A stretch of DNA of 64,000 bases from Arthrobacter sp. B1805 (GCF_002929745.1 NZ_PJIQ01000003.1:1-64000), one strand, 5' to 3'; numbered from the stretch's first letter, positions 42,749 through 51,801 are shown. Translations and numbers: made by a program. Notes: generated from the letters alone by a model not told the origin.

Positions 42749-43840
42749 ATGCCGAGACACCTCACCCTCGCTGGTCTTGCCGGCCTCGTCGTCGTCACCC
42801 TGGCGACCGGCTGCACGACGAGCACTGCCGGCCCCTCAGGAAACACGAACGGAAACAGCGGGCCTGACGTCGGCGTGAACGCAGCAGCTGACGCACAGGA
42901 CATCACGACAGGCCTGGCCCTGCCCTGGTCCATGGCCTTCCTCGGCGACACGCTCCTCATCAGCGAGCGCGACACCGCACGGATCGTCGAGCTCGATAGC
43001 GCAGGCAACCGGCGGGAGGTCGGCACGGTCGAGGGCGTGCGGCACGGCGGCGAGGGCGGCCTGCTGGGTCTCGCCGTCGACGACCAGGACCGCCTGTACG
43101 CCTACTCGACCGGCACGGACGGCAACCGGATTCAGCGCCTGACGCTCGACGGTTCTCCCGGCTCCCTGGCCCTGGGGGACGCCGAGACCCTCGTGGACGA
43201 CCTGCCGTCGAGCAGCAACCACAATGGCGGCCGCATCGCCTTCGGTCCCGACGGCATGCTGTATGCCGGGGTTGGCGACGCCGGCGAACCGGAAAGCGCC
43301 CAGGACCTCGACTCGCTGGCGGGGAAAATCCTTCGCATGACCCCAGACGGCGAGGTTCCCGCTGACAACCCCTACCCCGGTTCCCTCGTCTTCAGCCACG
43401 GTCACCGCAACGTGCAAGGCCTTGCCTGGGCGGCGGACGGCACCATGTTTGCCAGCGAGTTCGGGCAGAACACGTGGGACGAACTGAACATCACCGAGGC
43501 CGGCGAGAACTACGGCTGGCCGGTCGTCGAGGGCATCGCGGACGAGGATGGCTTCGTCGATCCGGTGCAGCAGTGGAGCCCGGCCGACGCGAGTCCGAGC
43601 GGGATCACGGTGGCCGATAACACGGTCTTCATCGCAAACCTCCGCGGAGAGAGGCTGCGCGCCGTTCCCGTGAGCGACCCCACCACCAGCACCGAGTACC
43701 TGGTGGGTGAGTACGGGCGCCTCCGGGCGGTGATGGAAGCACCGGACGGCCGCTTGTGGGTGCTCACCAACAACACCAGCGGACGCGGTAACCCGCAGCC
43801 AGGCGACGACCGCATCGTCAGTATCGACCTCCCGGGCTGA
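42749..43840 (+). CDS. PQQ-dependent sugar dehydrogenase-type lipoprotein
   Basis: A 363-residue lipoprotein with lipobox LATGC (about residue 19-23). The mature six-bladed propeller shows LPWSMAFLGD, VRHGGEGGLLGLAVDD, SNHNGGRIAFGPDGMLYAGVGD and FSHGHRNVQGLAWAADG, the motifs of soluble glucose/sorbosone dehydrogenases (GSDH family); the His in VRHGGEGG is the usual catalytic base. It would oxidise an aldose or similar sugar outside the membrane with PQQ. GAGAGG precedes the ATG at 42749. A strong bidirectional terminator follows. Confidence 0.9.
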   Translation: MPRHLTLAGLAGLVVVTLATGCTTSTAGPSGNTNGNSGPDVGVNAAADAQDITTGLALPWSMAFLGDTLLISERDTARIVELDSAGNRREVGTVEGVRHGGEGGLLGLAVDDQDRLYAYSTGTDGNRIQRLTLDGSPGSLALGDAETLVDDLPSSSNHNGGRIAFGPDGMLYAGVGDAGEPESAQDLDSLAGKILRMTPDGEVPADNPYPGSLVFSHGHRNVQGLAWAADGTMFASEFGQNTWDELNITEAGENYGWPVVEGIADEDGFVDPVQQWSPADASPSGITVADNTVFIANLRGERLRAVPVSDPTTSTEYLVGEYGRLRAVMEAPDGRLWVLTNNTSGRGNPQPGDDRIVSIDLPG

Positions 43841-43871
43841 CGTTGCGGGGTGAAGGCCCTGACAAGCCACG

Positions 43872-43914
43872 ACGACGGCGGGGCAGCCACTGTTCGTGGC
43901 TGCCCCGCCGTCGT
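43872..43914. terminator. Strong bidirectional terminator
   Basis: A perfect 19-bp stem, 43872-43890 with 43896-43914, around a 5-base loop (TGTTC). It sits between the convergent ends of the PQQ dehydrogenase and HNH-excalibur genes and would work for both. Confidence 0.85.
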
Positions 43915-43931
43915 TCGTCGTGTCGCTGCAG

Positions 43932-45383
43932 CTAGCTGTCGCAGCCGACGCCGTCGTTGTCGCGGTCGAACTTCGGCTGGAACCCGGGGGTACCTGCGTA
44001 GATGGGTGCTGCACCTGCCGCACGGACGGCGTCACAGTTCGCGTAGTAGGGCGCCGGGGCCGGTGCGGGGGCTACCGGTGCCGGCGCAACCGGTGCTGGT
44101 GCCACGGGCGCCGGGGCCGGCGCGGGAGCAACAGGAGCCGGCGGTGCGACGGGCTCCGGCACGATCGGCGCGGGCGCCTCGGCCTGCACCGGCTCGGTCG
44201 GCTGGGCGATCGAGGGAGCAACCTGGTTGGTCGGCGCGAGGATGCCGTTGCAGTCGGTGAGGATGCGCACCATGGCGTCGTGCTCGGCCTGCGTGACCCA
44301 CAGCGCGTAGGTCGCCTTGACCGAGACCTGCCGCGCCACGTACTCGCAGCGGTAGGAGGTGTTCGGCGGCAGCCACGTGGCGGCGTCGCCGGCGCCCTTC
44401 TGCTGGTTCGTCGGTCCGTCGGTCGACTGCAGGTTCAGCGGGTCGTTGGCGAACGCGATGCGCTGGTCGAGGGTGAGCTGCTGCGCACCCTTCTGCCAGG
44501 CGTCGGAGAGGGCGACGACGTGGTCGATCTGCACTCTGGTGCTCGTTGCCTGCCCGCGCTGGAATGCGATGACGGTCGCGGTGTAGGGGTCGTCGAGCAC
44601 GCCCGACTGCACCTTGCAGGGCACCGAGTTGGCGTGGACGATGTCCGTCAGGTCCCGGTTTAGCATGTCGTTGCGCGTGTCGCAGCCGTTCCGGTCGACG
44701 TCCGCCCAGGCCTGCCCGAACTGCTCCCGGTCGTACCCGGTCTTCGGCGCGCGGCCCTTGATGGGCAGGGTCTCCAGCAGGGCCAGCGCCGTGGTGTTGG
44801 CGGCGGGCTGGTCCGACGGCGCCCGCGGCGTACCCGACACGTTCGCGACAGTGTCCGAGTCGAGCGGAGCGACGTCCGATGGCGTTGCACTGGGCGTCGG
44901 TGATGGTGTCGGCTTGGCCGAGGCAGTCGCGGTCGGCGACGCGCTGGCACTCGGGCTCGTTGGTTCAGCCTGCTCGGTCGCCTCGGCGGCCGCCGTCGGA
45001 ACAGATTCCGACGCCGGCGCGATCGCGGTGCCGACGAGGAGGACGACGACGGCGGCTCCTGCGGTCATCGCTCCCGCCGCGCGTCCGGCGAGCCCTACCC
45101 AGGACGGCCGGTTGGTCAGGAGTGTGTAGAGGCCCGTGAAGAGGGCGAAGAGCGCGGCCATGATGAGTGCGCCGCTGAGGCCGTTGGTGATGAGACCGAT
45201 GACGACGAGGAACAGAGCGATTCCGCCGACGACGGCCGTCGAGGTACGGACCTTCGGTTTGGCGGTACCGGACGGGTTATGGGCAGGCGGAAAGGATGAC
45301 GAAGAGATAGAAGCCCCCAGTGTTGATGCAATGTCTTGGTGCAGCGTACTCGCGCGGCTCCTGATGCCGGGCATTCTTCCCAT
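43932..45383 (-). CDS. Membrane-anchored HNH (DUF1524) nuclease with excalibur domain
   Basis: A 483-residue protein. About three hydrophobic helices (residues 50-125) are followed by a Pro/Ser/Thr-rich stalk, so the rest is outside the cell. The nuclease part has VQIDHVVALSDAW and NDPLNLQSTDGPTNQQKG, the His and Asn motifs of DUF1524/HNH enzymes; a typical substrate is DNA. A (PAPV)n repeat then leads to a C-terminal excalibur domain (ANCDAVRAAG to DRDNDGVGCDS), a calcium-binding module with DxDxDG and paired Cys. Starts at 45383 or 45374; neither has a clean ribosome site. It converges with the PQQ dehydrogenase gene through a terminator. Confidence 0.88.
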   Translation of the reverse strand: MGRMPGIRSRASTLHQDIASTLGASISSSSFPPAHNPSGTAKPKVRTSTAVVGGIALFLVVIGLITNGLSGALIMAALFALFTGLYTLLTNRPSWVGLAGRAAGAMTAGAAVVVLLVGTAIAPASESVPTAAAEATEQAEPTSPSASASPTATASAKPTPSPTPSATPSDVAPLDSDTVANVSGTPRAPSDQPAANTTALALLETLPIKGRAPKTGYDREQFGQAWADVDRNGCDTRNDMLNRDLTDIVHANSVPCKVQSGVLDDPYTATVIAFQRGQATSTRVQIDHVVALSDAWQKGAQQLTLDQRIAFANDPLNLQSTDGPTNQQKGAGDAATWLPPNTSYRCEYVARQVSVKATYALWVTQAEHDAMVRILTDCNGILAPTNQVAPSIAQPTEPVQAEAPAPIVPEPVAPPAPVAPAPAPAPVAPAPVAPAPVAPAPAPAPYYANCDAVRAAGAAPIYAGTPGFQPKFDRDNDGVGCDS

Positions 45384-45696
45384 TGACCAAGAAGTTCGTC
45401 TGTTTATGAAGATCTGAAGCTCAGCTTTTGCTCAAGATCCGCCAGCTCCAGGAGCTCGGCGCACGGTCATTAGACGCATAGCGGGTGTCTGATCCGGCAG
45501 CGATACGCGGCAATTCTCCCGTTCCAGCCCTAAACTAATGGCACCTGCGAACGAAAAGTCGGTGCGTCGTCACGATTCGAGTAAGAACCTACGTAGGTAT
45601 GAATCTGTGCTACAACTCTGCTTGTCACGTGCTCCGGCACAACTTGTTCCGAAGCACGTCTCATCAGTTCTACTCGCACCACCTTTAGGGGACCAA
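45384..45696. other. Divergent control region of HNH-excalibur and small excalibur genes
   Basis: A 313-base region with no separate gene. It contains TAAACT at 45531-45536, a possible -10 for the rightward gene, and AT-richer sequence than the flanks. An in-frame ATG at 45538 exists for the rightward protein but would add 53 residues before its signal peptide, which is unlikely. Confidence 0.4.
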
Positions 45697-46122
45697 TTGA
45701 AAAAGAGCATTGCCTCCATCACTCTCGCCGCTGTAGCCGGCATGACCATGCTGTCCGCTTCACCCGCGATGGCCGCTCCATTCCAGAACTGTGAGCAGGC
45801 CCGAGCCGCTGGTCAGGTGAACATCCCAGCCACCTCACCGTTCTACAACCCGAGTTCCGACCGGGACAACGACGGCATCGCCTGCGAGGAGGGCGATCCC
45901 GCCAGCGTTCCGGCCGCCGGCAGCCCTGCTCCCGCGCCTGCTCCTGCTCCCGGTGTCGTAACGCAGGCTCCTCAGGTCGTGCAGGCACCGGTCGGCGGCG
46001 TAGCGACTGGTGTTGCACAGGACACCGACAACACCGCTGCTCTCGCCCTCGGTACGGGCTTCGTTCTGGCAGCAGTTGCTGGCGGAACGTTCGTCGTCCG
46101 TCGTCGTGGCACTCAGGCCTGA
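45697..46122 (+). CDS. Small excalibur-domain surface protein
   Basis: A 141-residue exported protein. TTG at 45697 follows TAGGGGACC and opens a signal peptide (LKKSIASITLAAVAGMTM). The mature N-terminus is an excalibur domain, FQNCEQARAAGQVNIP to DRDNDGIACEEG, with two Cys and the DxDxDG calcium loop. A Pro/Ala linker is followed by a C-terminal membrane helix (LALGTGFVLAAVAGGTFVV) and a basic tail (RRRGTQA), the shape of a sortase-attached protein. However, no LPxTG-like motif lies before the helix, so it may stay membrane-anchored. A class F-like sortase gene follows after 27 bases. Confidence 0.85.
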   Translation: MKKSIASITLAAVAGMTMLSASPAMAAPFQNCEQARAAGQVNIPATSPFYNPSSDRDNDGIACEEGDPASVPAAGSPAPAPAPAPGVVTQAPQVVQAPVGGVATGVAQDTDNTAALALGTGFVLAAVAGGTFVVRRRGTQA

Positions 46123-46149
46123 TACCCAGCAGCAATCGAACTGATCGGA

Positions 46150-46809
46150 ATGCCACAACAGATGATGAGTTCGACTCGGAATCGCCGCAGGAGCGTAGTC
46201 GCTTCTGCGGCGATTGCCGTTGCCCTCCTCACGGCGTGCGGCGCTCAGCCGGGCAGCGACGTCTCCATCGCGAGCACTGCTCCAACGTCTTCCTCCGCTG
46301 TCCCGACGGCACACCCGGACGTTACCGCAGCTGCTGCGCAGCAAGTTGTTCTTCCCCGGTCCACCCCGGTATCGATCGACATACCGTCGACGGGAACGAC
46401 ATCGCACCTTCTCTCGCTGGGTTTGAACCCGGATAAAACGCTTGAAGTTCCCCGCGGCGATCCCGGAGCGCCCGCAGGTTGGTACAACCTCTCCCCCACG
46501 CCTGGTGAGCTCGGGCCGGCCGTTGTGCTCGGACACGTCAACGCCACCGACGGCGGGCCGGGCGTGTTTGCGGACCTTCGGAAGCTGCAAGCAGGTGACA
46601 CCATCAACATCGAACGTGAGGACGGCTCGACGGCGGCTTTCGCTGTTCAGCACGGCGAACAATACGAGAAGGATTCCTTCCCTACGCAGAAGGTGTACGG
46701 CGATACGGATAAGCCCGAACTCCGGCTCATCACCTGCGACGGCTACAACCCGGAGACGGGAAACTTCGACGACAATTATGTGGTGTACGCAGCCCTGATC
46801 GAAAAATAG
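46150..46809 (+). CDS. Class F-like sortase with lipoprotein-type signal
   Basis: A 219-residue exported transpeptidase. The N-terminus is basic (RNRRR) with hydrophobic core and a lipobox-like LTAC (residues about 27-30), so it may be lipid-anchored. The sortase barrel has VSIDIPSTGTTSHLLSLG, AVVLGHVNATDGGPGVF with the catalytic His, LRLITCDGYNPETGNFDDN with the catalytic Cys, and the final VVYAAL strand. The catalytic Arg could not be placed with confidence. Class F enzymes are typical of actinobacteria and have LPxTG-type substrates. It follows the small excalibur protein gene. Confidence 0.85.
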   Translation: MPQQMMSSTRNRRRSVVASAAIAVALLTACGAQPGSDVSIASTAPTSSSAVPTAHPDVTAAAAQQVVLPRSTPVSIDIPSTGTTSHLLSLGLNPDKTLEVPRGDPGAPAGWYNLSPTPGELGPAVVLGHVNATDGGPGVFADLRKLQAGDTINIEREDGSTAAFAVQHGEQYEKDSFPTQKVYGDTDKPELRLITCDGYNPETGNFDDNYVVYAALIEK

Positions 46810-46941
46810 CCCTGCCGAATGACAGCAGGCTGGGTCGGCTCTCGATCGGCCGCCTGGAAACATGCCTCATCCTGCGTAGCCCAATAATCAGCCTCATCCC
46901 AAGTGCTGAAGCATCCGCACGAACACGACAGAAAAAAGATC

Positions 46942-48123
46942 ATGAACCCTGCTCGCTATCGCCGCCTCGCACCGGCCACCCTCCTGACCACTGCAGTCCT
47001 CGCTTCCACCCTGACTGCCTGCACCACTTCCGCCTCGTCGGACGAGACGGCGGTCGATTACCAGCCGGGCACCGTGGTGCGCGTTGTGGACGGCGACACT
47101 CTCGTCATCAACTTCGACGGCGAGGACCAGACCGTCCGCCTGCTGAATGTGGACACTCCTGAAACTAAGCACCCGGACAAGCCGGTCGAATGCCTGGGCC
47201 TCGAGGCTACCGAGGAACTCGAATCGCTCACCCCGCCCGGAACCAAGGTTGCTCTGGACTTCGACATCGAGCGAAAGGACAAATACGACCGCGTGCTCGC
47301 CGCGGTATTCATCGAGGACCAGACGCTGGTCAATGCCGAGCTCGCACGGGTTGGTCTGGGTGTTCCCATCCTCATCGAGCCGAACAGGAAGTACTACGAC
47401 GACGTGCAAGCGGCGTACAACGAGGCGACCGCGCAGGGCGTCGGGCTGCTCGACCCGGCCGAGGGGTGCACCCTGCCGGCCGAGGTGACCGATGCCATGG
47501 AAGCCCTCGCTGCGGCCGCCGAAGCGCCGGTCGGAGAGACGGGAGCAGCTGCCGCTGCAACCGCTGCCGGCATTCTCGCGGCCCTGGCCACCGCGAAGGC
47601 CGCCCGGGAAGCACTGGGGGCTGGCAAGGACACCGTCCGCGTCCTCGCCGTCGGAGCTGATCGGGCTGCGGCAATGGTGCGCGACCTCGACACCCACATC
47701 GCCAAGGGTGAGCAGTCGCTCTCGGCGGCCAATACACAGGCAACGGCTCTTGCGGAAGCCGAGGCTGCGGCCGAACGGGAACGAGTGGAAGCAGAAGCAG
47801 CGAAGGCAGCAGAAGCCGCGCGCGTCGAGGCCGAACGGGTTCAGGCAGAAGCCGCGGAAGCCGCTCGCGTCGAAGCCGAGCGGATCCAGGCAGAAGCCAA
47901 CGCGCGTGCTGAGGCTGACCGGGTGGCCGCGGAAGCAGCGGCAGCGGCAGCGGCAGCGGCTGAGCAGGAACGGATTAGGAACCTTCCACCCGTGCCGGCG
48001 CCCTACGTTCCGCCCGTGACGCAGTACGTTCCACCGGCTCCCCCCGCGGCTGCGGATCCCTACCCGGGTTACACCGGTCCTCGTTGCTACGCACCCGGCG
48101 GAAAGACCTATCGGCCTTGCTGA
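46942..48123 (+). CDS. Secreted thermonuclease-like (SNase) lipoprotein with coiled coil
   Basis: A 393-residue lipoprotein; lipobox LTAC at residues 24-27. The SNase fold spans about residues 42-165, with VVRVVDGDTLVI (Ca2+-binding Asp), VRLLNVDTPETKHPDKP (catalytic Arg and Glu) and DKYDRVLAAVF (second Arg). All the usual catalytic groups are present, so it should cut DNA/RNA outside the cell. An Ala/Glu-rich coiled coil with 11-residue repeats (VEAERVQAEAA, VEAERIQAEAN) spans roughly 260-345, then a Pro-rich segment ends in GPRCYAPGGKTYRPC. ATG at 46942 is preferred over an upstream TTG. It joins the HNH-excalibur gene as a second extracellular nuclease. Confidence 0.88.
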   Translation: MNPARYRRLAPATLLTTAVLASTLTACTTSASSDETAVDYQPGTVVRVVDGDTLVINFDGEDQTVRLLNVDTPETKHPDKPVECLGLEATEELESLTPPGTKVALDFDIERKDKYDRVLAAVFIEDQTLVNAELARVGLGVPILIEPNRKYYDDVQAAYNEATAQGVGLLDPAEGCTLPAEVTDAMEALAAAAEAPVGETGAAAAATAAGILAALATAKAAREALGAGKDTVRVLAVGADRAAAMVRDLDTHIAKGEQSLSAANTQATALAEAEAAAERERVEAEAAKAAEAARVEAERVQAEAAEAARVEAERIQAEANARAEADRVAAEAAAAAAAAAEQERIRNLPPVPAPYVPPVTQYVPPAPPAAADPYPGYTGPRCYAPGGKTYRPC

Positions 48124-48200
48124 GCTAGAGCATCTGGTCCTTGCAACGGTCTGGTCCCCGGCCTCGGAGTTGCGCTACTGAACCTGCTTGGACTGCTGAA

Positions 48201-48236
48201 CCCGTGGAGGGTGACCGATAGGTTGCCCTCCACGGG
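48201..48236 (+). terminator. Terminator-like hairpin after thermonuclease gene
   Basis: CCCGTGGAGGG at 48201-48211 and CCCTCCACGGG at 48226-48236 form a perfect 11-bp stem with a 14-base loop. The 300-base gap up to 48423 holds nothing else that I can support. Confidence 0.65.
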
Positions 48237-48423
48237 AACTACTGACGATGGCCGTCGATTAACTCTCTGAATGGCAGGTCCGCACTCCGTCAGGAGGAAA
48301 ACCTGCCCCCACGAGAGGATTGGTTGTCGTGAGCAAGTCCGCCGCAGAAGCGGTCTGCAAACCTGAACCGACACGTGAACCTGTGTCTCCCGTTTCGAGT
48401 CCAACCGGTAACTGGCAGCGCCG

Positions 48424-49200
48424 ATGAACGGCCCTGCAACCTCCAGACATCGACGCCGCTCGGTCCGCGCGCTCGTCACTGTCCTCCTGCTCGCCGCCAT
48501 CGCTGCAGCGCTGGCGATTCTGGGGCCCAGCCTCCTCGGCGGCCTGCGCTCCAGCGGCGGCACGTTCCTCAGCGCTTCGGAGTGCGTTGTGCGGACGGCG
48601 AACGGGGAGGTTGGGCTCGATCGTGAGGAGGCCAAGCTCGCGACGACGGCGGTGGCTCTGCGAGCCCGCGGTGTCGAGGCTCCCTACACCTCGGACATCG
48701 ATCCGGCCGCCCTCCAGGCCCTGGCCGAAGGACCGTCCGGAGACGCGGGGCCGGTGCTGAGCTGCAGGGGTTCGGTCGATGAGGATCTACAGGTGGAGGA
48801 GATGACCGCCTCCGGTTTGACGCCCCGCGCCGAGCAGGTACGGACGGCGATAACCGAGGTATTCGGCGAGCAGAACCTGGGCGGTTTCGCGCCGGGTGGT
48901 GTCGGGCAGGGACACGGGGAGGAATCGACGCATTACGACGGGCGTGCAATCGACGTGTTCTTCCGTCCCGTATCAGAGGAGAACCGGCGCGCGGGATGGA
49001 TGCTGTCCCATTGGCTGGTGGCGCATGCCGAGGACCTGGACATCCAGTACGTCATCTTCGACGACCAGTTCTGGAGCGCACGCATCGCTCGGGGGCAGTG
49101 GCACCCCTACGACGCACCGGCTCCGGCGAACGAAATCCTGCGCCACGTGGACCATGTGCACGTCGACGTACTGCGTGGGGGCGACCTGAAGCTGACCTGA
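48424..49200 (+). CDS. ARB_07466-like / peptidase M15-like extracellular protein
   Basis: A 258-residue protein with an N-terminal signal anchor (RALVTVLLLAAIAAALAIL). The C-terminal domain has GQGHGEESTHYDGRAIDVFF, WLVAHAEDLDIQYVIF and HVDHVHVDV. These resemble the His/Asp zinc site of D-Ala-D-Ala carboxypeptidase-type enzymes and of ARB_07466-like domains. It probably acts on the cell wall. The ATG at 48424 has no strong ribosome site. A DUF4839 gene converges from the right. Confidence 0.78.
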   Translation: MNGPATSRHRRRSVRALVTVLLLAAIAAALAILGPSLLGGLRSSGGTFLSASECVVRTANGEVGLDREEAKLATTAVALRARGVEAPYTSDIDPAALQALAEGPSGDAGPVLSCRGSVDEDLQVEEMTASGLTPRAEQVRTAITEVFGEQNLGGFAPGGVGQGHGEESTHYDGRAIDVFFRPVSEENRRAGWMLSHWLVAHAEDLDIQYVIFDDQFWSARIARGQWHPYDAPAPANEILRHVDHVHVDVLRGGDLKLT

Positions 49201-49276
49201 TGGGCAGAACTAGGGTGGGGTTGTTTAGTGTCTAGGCGGGGATTCACTCAACTGGTCGGACGCCGTTCCGCCGCGG

Positions 49277-50113
49277 TTACCGAATTTGTGTCGACACTGG
49301 CTCAAGGAAGAAGAGCTCCTGCGTCGGGTTGTAGCTCCCGACTCTGGCGATGATCCGCACATTTTGACCTGCACTGATCGAATCGGGCGCTCCCTGACCG
49401 TTGAGCTTTAGATCACTGACGATATTGACGTTCTCGAATTTGAAGTTCGGTCCACTTTGGGACGTCTCGCTGTAGTTGCCTGGCTTGATCAGGAGATCGA
49501 ACCTCGTTTCATACTCGCCATGCGGAGCTAGATAGGCGATATTCGCGTCGAATTCAAGGAGAGCGTCGTCATTATTAGCAGCGAAGGTCTCGACGACCGA
49601 ACTGCCTGGCTCGAGCTCCTGCAGAAGCGCTGCCAGATCCGCACTGTTCTCCACCGTAAGGATTTGCGCGGGCTCGGTCGCGCTCGTTTCCGGCTCGACC
49701 GTCGGGGCTTCGCTTGTCGATTCTGCAGAACCCTCAGCCTCTGCAGGTCGGAATTCAGCGGTCGGGCTCTCAGATGCTTGTTGGGAAGGCTGACGCGACG
49801 GTGAGGCAGCGCTAGCCTCCTTTGTCGCGGTTATAGAGGGCGCCGCCAACGTCTGGTCGGCCGGGTCATCCTTTTCGAAGAAAGCAGCGAGGGAGACTCC
49901 TATGATCAACAGAACGCCAAGCCCAACCATCACCACGAGCGGCGGTCGCTTCGGCGCTGGCTTGCGAAACAGCAGTTTCATCCGCAAAATCGAGTCAGGA
50001 GTCTGCTCTACAAATTCCCAGCCAGCCTGCTGCCACTTCGTTTTCGCTCTTGCTTCTGCGCCCCGCACTGTGTGCACGGTTTTGAAGTCATAGCGGGTCT
50101 CTCCAGAAGTCAT
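49277..50113 (-). CDS. DUF4839 family membrane protein
   Basis: A 278-residue protein. A soluble N-terminal segment (TVRGAEARAKTKWQQAGWEFVE) is followed by one membrane helix (PPLVVMVGLGVLLIIGVSLAAF) and an extracytoplasmic part with a Ser/Glu/Pro-rich linker. The C-terminal domain has LLEFDANIAYLAPHGEYETRFD and SETSQSGPNFKFENVNI, characteristic of DUF4839. Function is unknown. AAGGGGGACC precedes the ATG. It is lower in GC than its neighbours and lies next to the secreted-nuclease group, so a shared extracellular role is possible but unproven. Confidence 0.85.
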   Translation of the reverse strand: MTSGETRYDFKTVHTVRGAEARAKTKWQQAGWEFVEQTPDSILRMKLLFRKPAPKRPPLVVMVGLGVLLIIGVSLAAFFEKDDPADQTLAAPSITATKEASAASPSRQPSQQASESPTAEFRPAEAEGSAESTSEAPTVEPETSATEPAQILTVENSADLAALLQELEPGSSVVETFAANNDDALLEFDANIAYLAPHGEYETRFDLLIKPGNYSETSQSGPNFKFENVNIVSDLKLNGQGAPDSISAGQNVRIIARVGSYNPTQELFFLEPVSTQIR

Positions 50114-50361
50114 CCAGGTCCCCCTTTACCCTGTGACGGGTAGTTCCTGCTGTCCCAGCATCGCGAGAGAACTGCAGCATCTTGAAAGGCCGGATACTCA
50201 CCGGCGCTTCCTGAGATTACCGCAGGGTCGCGACGGTGAGGATCTTTAGCCAAATCATCAGTTTCTCCACGGGCGCCATCGAGCAGGACCAGGAAGTCGC
50301 CGGCGCCGCCGCCTACCTGGAGTTCGCGATTGACTGACCCCGGCGCTGCAGGGTCAGCGTG

Positions 50362-50862
50362 CTAAAGCCGGCCATCCTTAAGTGACGTGCCGGACTCGGC
50401 GATGCGCTTGATGGCGGCGAGTGTCTGCGGGATGCCCTCGAGCGCCTGCCGGGTCCGATCGAGGATCTGCGCGGGCGCATCGTCCCCGAACTTCTCCTCG
50501 AACATGGCGATGCCGCCCGGCAGGAAATCCCAGGATTCGGTCAGGGTTGTCCCGGTGCCGGCCGGCGTCAATGTGTAGCCCCAGCGAACTCGATCGCCGC
50601 CGACTACCCAGGCGAACTCACGCCCGCGATCTGCGACGACGACCTGCGACCGGGTCTCCCAGGTGCGGTGCGGGAGCTCGTTGCGCCCTGTGAACCAGGC
50701 GCCGACCTGGCCCGCAGTGGCGTCGTCCTCCCACCAGCACCGCGTACACACCGGGCTCCACTCGCCGGTGCGGGTGATGTCGGAGACCAGGTCGTAGACG
50801 GTCTCGACTGACGCATGAACCGTGACGGACTCCTGGTGGTGGCGGATCTCTGTCGAACTCAT
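50362..50862 (-). CDS. SRPBCC (START-like) family protein
   Basis: A 166-residue protein of the polyketide cyclase/START-like fold: VTVHASVETVYDLVSDITRTGEWSP at the N-terminus is the diagnostic helix-grip start, followed by RCWWEDD, RVRWGYTLTPAGTGTTLTESWDF and a C-terminal long helix. The ligand is unknown; these proteins bind hydrophobic molecules. The 248-base gap before it (50114-50361) holds no gene. It is divergent from an alpha/beta hydrolase gene. Confidence 0.88.
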   Translation of the reverse strand: MSSTEIRHHQESVTVHASVETVYDLVSDITRTGEWSPVCTRCWWEDDATAGQVGAWFTGRNELPHRTWETRSQVVVADRGREFAWVVGGDRVRWGYTLTPAGTGTTLTESWDFLPGGIAMFEEKFGDDAPAQILDRTRQALEGIPQTLAAIKRIAESGTSLKDGRL

Positions 50863-51009
50863 GCGCCCATTCTCACAGAAGAATCGCCCTCGTCCTGCGG
50901 GAGTCGCCTCCAGGACGGATGGCCCGGGACCTCATTACCGCAGGGTTCGGCTGCAGCGATTCGTGCCCGCATAGACTGAGGTCTCGCGCCAGCTACGAAA
51001 GGCCCCTCC

Positions 51010-51801
51010 ATGTTGAACACCGAACGAACCGGCACTGGAAAGCCCCTCGTCCTCGTACATGGGCTCGGCTCGGGCCTTCGGAACTGGGACCCCGTGATCC
51101 CCCTGCTGCAGGAACAGCGCGAGGTCATCGCGATCGATCTCCCCGGGTTCGGCAGCAGCGAGCCGCTCGCAGGCGAGGTGACCATAGCGACCCTCACGGA
51201 CGCCGTCGAGCAGTTCCTCGAGCAGGAGAACCTGCGCGACGCCGACATCGTCGGAAGCTCGATGGGCGCGCGGATCGCGGTCGAGATGGCGCGGCGAGGT
51301 CACGTCGGCAACGTCGTCGCACTCAATTCCGGAGGATTCTGGAACGACACCCAGGTGCGCATCTTCAACGCAAGCATCACCGCGTCCATCGCACTGGTAC
51401 GGCGCCTCCAACCCGTCCTGCCCTCACTCGTCCAGCAGGCTGCCGGCCGGACGGCGTTGCTCGCCCAGTTCTCCGCGGCCCCGTGGAAGCTCGATCCGGA
51501 CCTCGTCCTCACGGAGCTCCGCGGATTCGCCACCTCGCCGAGTCTCGACGAAGCGCGCAAGTCTCTCGCGCACGGACCGCGCCAGGCAGGCGCGCCACGG
51601 GGGACGATCAAGGGCACCCTGGCGTTCGGTTGGGGCCGGTCGGACAGGGTCACCCCGCTCAGTGAGGCCGCCGTCGCCATGTCCCTCTATCCTGACGCCA
51701 CCCTGCACGTCTTCGAAGACTGCGGGCACTTTCCGCACTGGGACCAGCCGCAGGAGACAGCCCGGTTCATCCTCGACGCCACCTCCGCTGGGCCGTCGTA
51801 A
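51010..51801 (+). CDS. Alpha/beta hydrolase
   Basis: A 263-residue hydrolase: LVLVHGLGSGLRNWDPVI at the oxyanion hole, VGSSMGARIAVEMARRG with the nucleophile Ser, WGRSDRVTP with the catalytic Asp, and EDCGHFPHWDQP with the catalytic His. The complete triad suggests an active esterase, lactonase or related enzyme. A TAGACT (50972-50977) is a likely -10, and a weak AAAGG-containing site lies before the ATG. It stands alone. Confidence 0.92.
   Translation: MLNTERTGTGKPLVLVHGLGSGLRNWDPVIPLLQEQREVIAIDLPGFGSSEPLAGEVTIATLTDAVEQFLEQENLRDADIVGSSMGARIAVEMARRGHVGNVVALNSGGFWNDTQVRIFNASITASIALVRRLQPVLPSLVQQAAGRTALLAQFSAAPWKLDPDLVLTELRGFATSPSLDEARKSLAHGPRQAGAPRGTIKGTLAFGWGRSDRVTPLSEAAVAMSLYPDATLHVFEDCGHFPHWDQPQETARFILDATSAGPS

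Noticed and set aside
44040-44160. GC-rich repeat tract in the HNH-excalibur gene
   Set aside because: Encodes a Pro-Ala-Pro-Val linker; explained by the protein.
47820-47960. Repetitive DNA inside the thermonuclease gene
   Set aside because: The repeats encode an Ala/Glu coiled coil (VEAERxQAEA) and are a property of the protein, not a mobile or CRISPR repeat.
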